Shown one piece after another: positions 21,537-24,890 of a stretch of DNA of 24,890 bases. How positions within the stretch are numbered: the stretch's first letter is position 1; the number at the start of each line of letters is the position of its first letter. The position numbers were made by a program, and so were the translations under genes. Source of the stretch: CAYLLN01 sp036496265 (GTDB taxonomy: Bacteria; Planctomycetota; Planctomycetia; Pirellulales; Pirellulaceae); contig DASXLL010000394.1 in assembly GCA_036496265.1 (NCBI GenBank), positions 1-24,890 on the forward strand, given 5' to 3'. Below the pieces are notes generated by a model that worked only from the letters and a program-made list of their open reading frames with translations, was not told the DNA's origin and did not search any database.

Positions 21537-21995
21537 ATGAATTGCTTAGGTGATGTGGTCCTACCGCAAGCGGTGATCACGTTGTTGGCCGGCCGCGAAC
21601 GCGATCGAATCGCGGAGCTCGTAGATTCAGCGGTGACCGCGATCGAGCCGACGCGGCGGACGACGGAGCGGCGGCGCGAGCCACGCTATCCGTATCCCTA
21701 TCCGCTGCACATCACGCCCGTGGCCGCGGACGGCTGCTCGGATGCGAGCGAGACGTTCGTCGTGGTTGGCAAGCACTTGGCGCCGCACGGCGTTGATTTC
21801 TATTCGCGGAAGCCGGTGGCGCATCGGCGGGTCATCGTATCGCTCGATTGTGGCGTGGAGGGCTGGATTGGCTTGCTGGTCGAGCTGACCTGGTGCCGAT
21901 TTGGTCGGCACGGGTGGTACGACAATGGCGGTCGATTTTTGAGCGTTGTGCCGTCGCCACTGACCGATTTCGATGATCGACCGCGGGCGGCCTAG
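21537..21995 (+). CDS. PilZ-like domain protein
   Basis: The 152-residue cytoplasmic protein has an N-terminal helix (1-40), then ERRREPRYPYPYPLHITPV (45-62), which resembles the RxxxR loop of PilZ domains (R46, R47, R50). A beta-barrel-like region follows: FVVVGKHLAPHGVDFYSRKPVAHRRVIVSL, VEGWIGLLVELTWCRFGRHGWYDNGGRFLSVV. The second PilZ motif (D/N-x-S-x-x-G) is replaced by LAPHGVDF, so cyclic-di-GMP binding may be weakened or lost. The ending ELTWCRFGRHGWYDNGGRFL matches the usual PilZ strand pair, where variants of WCR...-YxxGxxF are typical. ATG 21537 is preferred over an in-frame GTG at 21414. The long leader (over 350 bases from rsmG) has no other gene. It could act in motility or polysaccharide control. 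Confidence 0.68.
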   Translation: MNCLGDVVLPQAVITLLAGRERDRIAELVDSAVTAIEPTRRTTERRREPRYPYPYPLHITPVAADGCSDASETFVVVGKHLAPHGVDFYSRKPVAHRRVIVSLDCGVEGWIGLLVELTWCRFGRHGWYDNGGRFLSVVPSPLTDFDDRPRAA

Positions 21996-22003
21996 CGTAG
22001 GAT

Positions 22004-22047
22004 AGGCGTCTCGCCTGCCACCGTAGGCATCACGCTCCGCGTGATGC
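22004..22047. repeat. second REP-like family: two adjacent hairpins
   Basis: AGGCG-TCT-CGCCT (22004-22016) is followed by the strong hairpin GCATCACGC-TCC-GCGTGATGC (22027-22047). Both have three-base TCT/TCC loops, unlike the AAC/GTT loops of the transposase-linked family. They lie just after the PilZ-like stop and before the convergent LRR stop, where they could also terminate transcription. The rest of the gap shows nothing further. Confidence 0.7.
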
Positions 22048-22145
22048 ATTTCATCATAGCCATCACACATCGGGGAGCGGGTCTCCAGCGTGCCAAATTT
22101 CGAACGCAAGCCTGGGCAGTATCGTCTCGCGAAAATGCGGTGGCA

Positions 22146-23066
22146 TTAATACACGCCAACATCAGGAAGCTGTGACTGCAAGAAAGTGCGAGACTCAATG
22201 GCGACGTCGCCGATGTAAAGATCCCTCAGATTTTTCATCTTCTTCAGCGAGAGCAGGCCGACATCGCTGACCGGAACACAAAGGTAGAGCGTCCGTAAAT
22301 TTGTGAGGTTTTCGAGATGAGCCAAGCCTCGTTCGTTAATTTCGGTATTGTGGATTGTAAGCACTTCCAGTTTGGTCAATCGGCCAACATGCACCAGGCC
22401 GTCATTAGTAATACGCGACCCCTCCAGGCTTAATTCGGTCAAGCCATTCAAATCGCGGATGTGTTTGAGCCCCTCGTCATCAACAGCAGTTTGAACTAGA
22501 CCAAGTTCCTTAAGATTGGTCAGTTCACGCAAATGTCTCAGACCAGCTCCCGTGATGCGAGTGCCAAGAAGCTCCAAGATTTCAAGTGATTTGAGTTGAG
22601 CAACATGGGCTAAGCCACGGTCGGTGATTTTTGTACCACGTACATCCAGTTTCTTTAGCTTTGGCATAAGGCCGAGATTTTTCATGCCCTTGTCCGTGAT
22701 TGCAGATCCCCATAGCGTGAGAGAATAGAGTTTGGGCATTTTGGTGAGGTAAGGCCAAATAGCATCGTCAACCTCACAACTCGTCAAATTCAGGTCAGCA
22801 AGCTTCGGGAAATAAGCAAAATAACCCAGCTCGGAATCCCTGAAAGAGACATCGGCGATGAATATCTTTGTGACATTGCCTTTGTCATCAAAAGAAAGGC
22901 TGGCGCCCTTGCGGACGAGCGCCGCAATTGCCCGGTCTTCGGCGATGGCGTCTCGAACTGACATTGGAGCGCTACTCGGCGGTGAGTCGCTGGCTAAGTA
23001 ATTGCACCGGACCAGCGCGAAAATTATGACGGTAATTGAGGCAAATTCTAGTGAATGTGTCTTCAT
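22146..23066 (-). CDS. leucine-rich repeat protein (24-residue repeats), exported
   Basis: The 306-residue protein has an N-terminal hydrophobic segment (FASITVIIFALVRCNYLAS), an export signal that may be lipoprotein-like with a weak LVRC box. A linker follows (SVRDAIAEDRAIAALVRKGASLSFDDKGNVTKIFIAD), then nine leucine-rich repeats in phase. Repeat examples are LKKLDVRGTKITDRGLAHVAQLKS, LEILELLGTRITGAGLRHLRELTN and LTELSLEGSRITNDGLVHVGRLTK, each 24 residues; one near the end has 23. The pattern L--L-L-GT-ITD-GL-HL--L-- is common in planctomycete LRR proteins (ribonuclease-inhibitor/cysteine-containing-like). It is likely a binding protein outside the cytoplasm. The gene is visibly richer in A and T than its neighbours. 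It begins 12 bases after the uronate isomerase stop, so one transcript is likely. Confidence 0.82.
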   Translation of the reverse strand: MKTHSLEFASITVIIFALVRCNYLASDSPPSSAPMSVRDAIAEDRAIAALVRKGASLSFDDKGNVTKIFIADVSFRDSELGYFAYFPKLADLNLTSCEVDDAIWPYLTKMPKLYSLTLWGSAITDKGMKNLGLMPKLKKLDVRGTKITDRGLAHVAQLKSLEILELLGTRITGAGLRHLRELTNLKELGLVQTAVDDEGLKHIRDLNGLTELSLEGSRITNDGLVHVGRLTKLEVLTIHNTEINERGLAHLENLTNLRTLYLCVPVSDVGLLSLKKMKNLRDLYIGDVAIESRTFLQSQLPDVGVY

Positions 23067-23078
23067 CACAATTATTCA

Positions 23079-24659
23079 TCACTCCCCTACCAATTTTCCC
23101 GGATCATCAATCACTTCCAGTTGCGGCGGCTCATTACCAGACTTGGCTTTTTCGCCTGCGAGGCGGATTTCTTCGCCCAGGTTATCTGGCACCGGCCGCA
23201 CGAACTGCTTGGCGGGCGGATCGGGCAGGCGCTCAAGCTTCTCGCTTTCAAACGGCACGGGGTGATTAATGCTCATCGCTTCTTCCACGAGCGCCGGTGA
23301 AATCGGGCCCAGCGGGGAACTGGTCGAGATGGGCTCCAGCTGGCTTTCGTCCGGAATTTCGTTCCGCAGATTTTCGTTCCAGCGGAACATGGTTTCGACG
23401 TTGCCGCGGAGGACTTGAGTGCCGAGGGCGACGGCCTGCTCTTCGCTCCAGCCGCGATCGATGACGAATCGTTCGGCTAGGACCTTTGCTAAAATCCGTT
23501 TGAACATGGCAAATTTTGGCAGAGCAAACTCCAGCTTGTACATATCGCTGTAGTAGCCGACCTGTTTCGTTCGCGGCACGGCCTCCAGCCGCGCGGCCAG
23601 ATCGTGCTCGATGAACGCGGGCGTATTGCTGTACCACCAATGCCCATTCGTCGTCACGTTCGGGAAAATCCAGGCGTAGCTGGTTAGCTCCTGGTTCGTG
23701 ACGCTCGCCAACACTGAAATCGGGAATGTCACCCGCGGAAATGCGTTGAACAGCTCTTTGTACTGAATCAGCGACACCCGGCTGTCATACAAATCGCGTC
23801 CCTGATGCACGCCGGCTTCATAAACGCCGCGATTCACTCCGATCATGAGGTCGAACGGCAGCTTGAATGCGTCGCACATCTCGGCCAGCGTCCAAAACAC
23901 GAAATTACCAATCGCGCGGCGATGCGATTCGGCCGCGGCGGGCCCTTCGGCGAGGATTGCGGCCAGTGCGGTATTCGCGCGGGCCTGGGAAACTCGCATC
24001 GGCGCGAAATCGGGCGGCAGCGAAATCGCACACGCCCGCGCGCCTCGCGATTTGAAGTGATTGAAGAGCGCCGCGATGGCGCGGCGCAGAAAACGCGCAT
24101 CCGTCGGCGCGATGCCAGTCGCCTTTTCCAGTCGCTGCCGCACTTCCGGCTTCGCCAGATGAAAAACCAGATCGTCCGTCCGCAGGCAAGGGATATAAAC
24201 GTTGCTATCAAAGCCTTCCAGCGCGTCGTCGAAGTCGTTGGTCAGAAACACCGCCTCGATCCGGCTCTTTTTCAGCACTTGATTCGGCCAATCCCGATTC
24301 GCCATCAGTCGCTCGGCCTCGTCATAAACTCCTTCCCAATTGCTCGTCGTAATCTGGCTATCTTTCAGCCCAAAAAACGCCTGACACATCTCCACGAGCC
24401 AACTGTATTGAATCGTGTTCTGCACCGGCCCCAAATTCTCGATCAGCCGCCGCACTTTCTCCTTTGGATCCAGCCCCGGCTCTTCGATCTGATTCTTCGG
24501 CATCCCCGCCGAATGCGCCAGCTCGGTGTAGTAGTGATATCCCAGAATATCCGCCAGCGTGTGCGACCCCGGATCGAGCGGGTTGATGTGGGTGTGCGGA
24601 TCAACCAGCACCAAAGAATCGAGCTCACCAAAAATTCGTTTGCGAAGATCGAGAGACAT
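23079..24659 (-). CDS. uronate (glucuronate) isomerase-like amidohydrolase with C-terminal extension
   Basis: The 526-residue protein begins MSLDLRKRIFGELDSLVLVDPHTHINPLDPG. H22-x-H24 is the metal-binding motif of the amidohydrolase superfamily in the setting seen in uronate isomerases. Later blocks fit that family: SWLVEMCQAFFGL, RIEAVFLTNDFDDALEGF (equivalent to the canonical TTDDP-D segment), PFDLMIGVNRGVY, NVTTNGHWWYSNTP and KQVGYYSDMYKLEFALPKF. Typical enzymes have about 470 residues. About 80 extra residues at the C-terminus are Pro/Glu-rich and end in GNEPPQLEVIDDPGKLVGE. The enzyme class (hexuronate to ketohexuronate) is likely but the substrate is not certain. ATG 24659 is chosen because the ten codons above it are a REP-like palindrome; there is no Shine-Dalgarno. 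Confidence 0.85.
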   Translation of the reverse strand: MSLDLRKRIFGELDSLVLVDPHTHINPLDPGSHTLADILGYHYYTELAHSAGMPKNQIEEPGLDPKEKVRRLIENLGPVQNTIQYSWLVEMCQAFFGLKDSQITTSNWEGVYDEAERLMANRDWPNQVLKKSRIEAVFLTNDFDDALEGFDSNVYIPCLRTDDLVFHLAKPEVRQRLEKATGIAPTDARFLRRAIAALFNHFKSRGARACAISLPPDFAPMRVSQARANTALAAILAEGPAAAESHRRAIGNFVFWTLAEMCDAFKLPFDLMIGVNRGVYEAGVHQGRDLYDSRVSLIQYKELFNAFPRVTFPISVLASVTNQELTSYAWIFPNVTTNGHWWYSNTPAFIEHDLAARLEAVPRTKQVGYYSDMYKLEFALPKFAMFKRILAKVLAERFVIDRGWSEEQAVALGTQVLRGNVETMFRWNENLRNEIPDESQLEPISTSSPLGPISPALVEEAMSINHPVPFESEKLERLPDPPAKQFVRPVPDNLGEEIRLAGEKAKSGNEPPQLEVIDDPGKLVGE

Positions 24660-24668
24660 AACTCGTGG

Positions 24669-24687
24669 GGCAGGCATCTTGCCTGCC
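24669..24687. repeat. REP-like hairpin immediately upstream of the uronate isomerase start
   Basis: GGCAGGCA-TCT-TGCCTGCC is a perfect 8-bp stem with a TCT loop, the same style as the hairpins near 22.0 kb. It ends 9 bases upstream of the ATG at 24659 and occupies the place of a ribosome-binding site. Confidence 0.75.
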
Positions 24688-24727
24688 ATTACAAGGAGAT
24701 TTTCAAAATCGACAGCCGGCCCCTAGC

Positions 24728-24890
24728 TTACCGTGGAGCTTGGGCTGTGCCCACCGTCTGCGCATTCTCTACCGCGCCCCCCTTCGCTTCCTCCTCAACC
24801 GGCTCCGGCGGCGCGACATCATCCAACGCCGGCGGCTCTTCAACCCGCTCTTCCCGGTTCAGCATGCCCAAGTCCATGTCATAAGTGATC
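24728..24890 (-). CDS. C-terminal tail of an unrecognised protein (5' end outside the window)
   Basis: On the minus strand, an open frame enters from the right edge and runs 53 codons to a TAA at 24728-24730. The peptide begins ITYDMDLGMLNREERVEEPPALDD and continues with alternating proline, glutamate and alanine (PPEPVEEEAKGG), ending TVGTAQAPR. Such acidic, proline-rich tails are usually disordered. The gene lies upstream of, and on the same strand as, the uronate isomerase gene, with 68 bases between that include the REP-like hairpin. Nothing can be said about function. It is too short to be certain, but the composition is protein-like and unlike the opposing frames. Confidence 0.55.
   Translation of the reverse strand, partial: ITYDMDLGMLNREERVEEPPALDDVAPPEPVEEEAKGGAVENAQTVGTAQAPR

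Noticed and set aside
24660..24689. Extended N-terminus of the uronate isomerase (MAGKMPAPRV)
   Set aside because: These codons are a REP-like palindrome and not protein sequence.
23805..24884. 359-codon plus-strand frame opposite the uronate isomerase
   Set aside because: Arg/His-rich antisense translation with no motif; it also runs through the palindrome.

Overview
The window looks like chromosomal DNA of a planctomycete, most likely from the Pirellulales/Lacipirellulaceae side of the phylum. It carries the signature families of that group: a Tat-type DUF1501 protein, a DUF1552 protein next to a giant DUF1592-type cytochrome c protein, a DUF1559 prepilin-like protein with an H-X9-DG C-terminus, a paired carboxypeptidase-regulatory-like lipoprotein, Uma2 nucleases, NHL-repeat and Gfo/Idh/MocA proteins, and a divergent uronate isomerase. 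Most of the DNA is GC-rich. Many genes lack a clear Shine-Dalgarno site. The family calls are from reading the translations; no database search was run.

Layout. (1) 1-3531 is an accessory, nuclease-rich stretch: the end of an unknown gene, a REP-like palindrome block, an antitoxin-like gene overlapping a truncated PIN toxin, a putative PD-(D/E)XK protein, a Uma2 nuclease, and an opposing HNH nuclease with a small partner gene. (2) 3532-4143 has no gene and holds CTAATATTAG palindromes and degenerate 7-bp tandem repeats. (3) 4144-8351: DUF1501 protein, exported FKBP isomerase, two small planctomycete-type proteins and a TANGO2/NRDE protein. (4) 8667-11692: three co-directional genes for a Gfo/Idh/MocA dehydrogenase, a secreted NHL protein and a KAS III (FabH-type) enzyme. 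(5) 11709-14657, minus strand: secreted retropepsin-like protease, lipoprotein, DUF1559 protein and a small TUDOR-type protein. (6) 14691-15334: a REP-associated Y1 transposase flanked by palindromes in inverted orientation. (7) 15361-20329, minus strand: a small membrane protein and the DUF1552 / DUF1592 pair. (8) 20491-21995, plus strand: rsmG and a PilZ-like protein. (9) 22146-24890, minus strand: leucine-rich-repeat protein, uronate isomerase-like enzyme and the tail of another gene.

The strongest observations beyond ordinary annotation are the following. Several intergenic tracts are built of 7-, 8- or 9-bp units, each with its own consensus, resembling in form the short tandemly repeated repetitive sequences of cyanobacteria. 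The Y1 transposase locus has palindromes on both sides and a compensatory base-pair change between the copies. Four nuclease genes of three or more folds lie within about 2.6 kb. I see no CRISPR array, rRNA or tRNA, and no convincing complete new defence or metabolic system.
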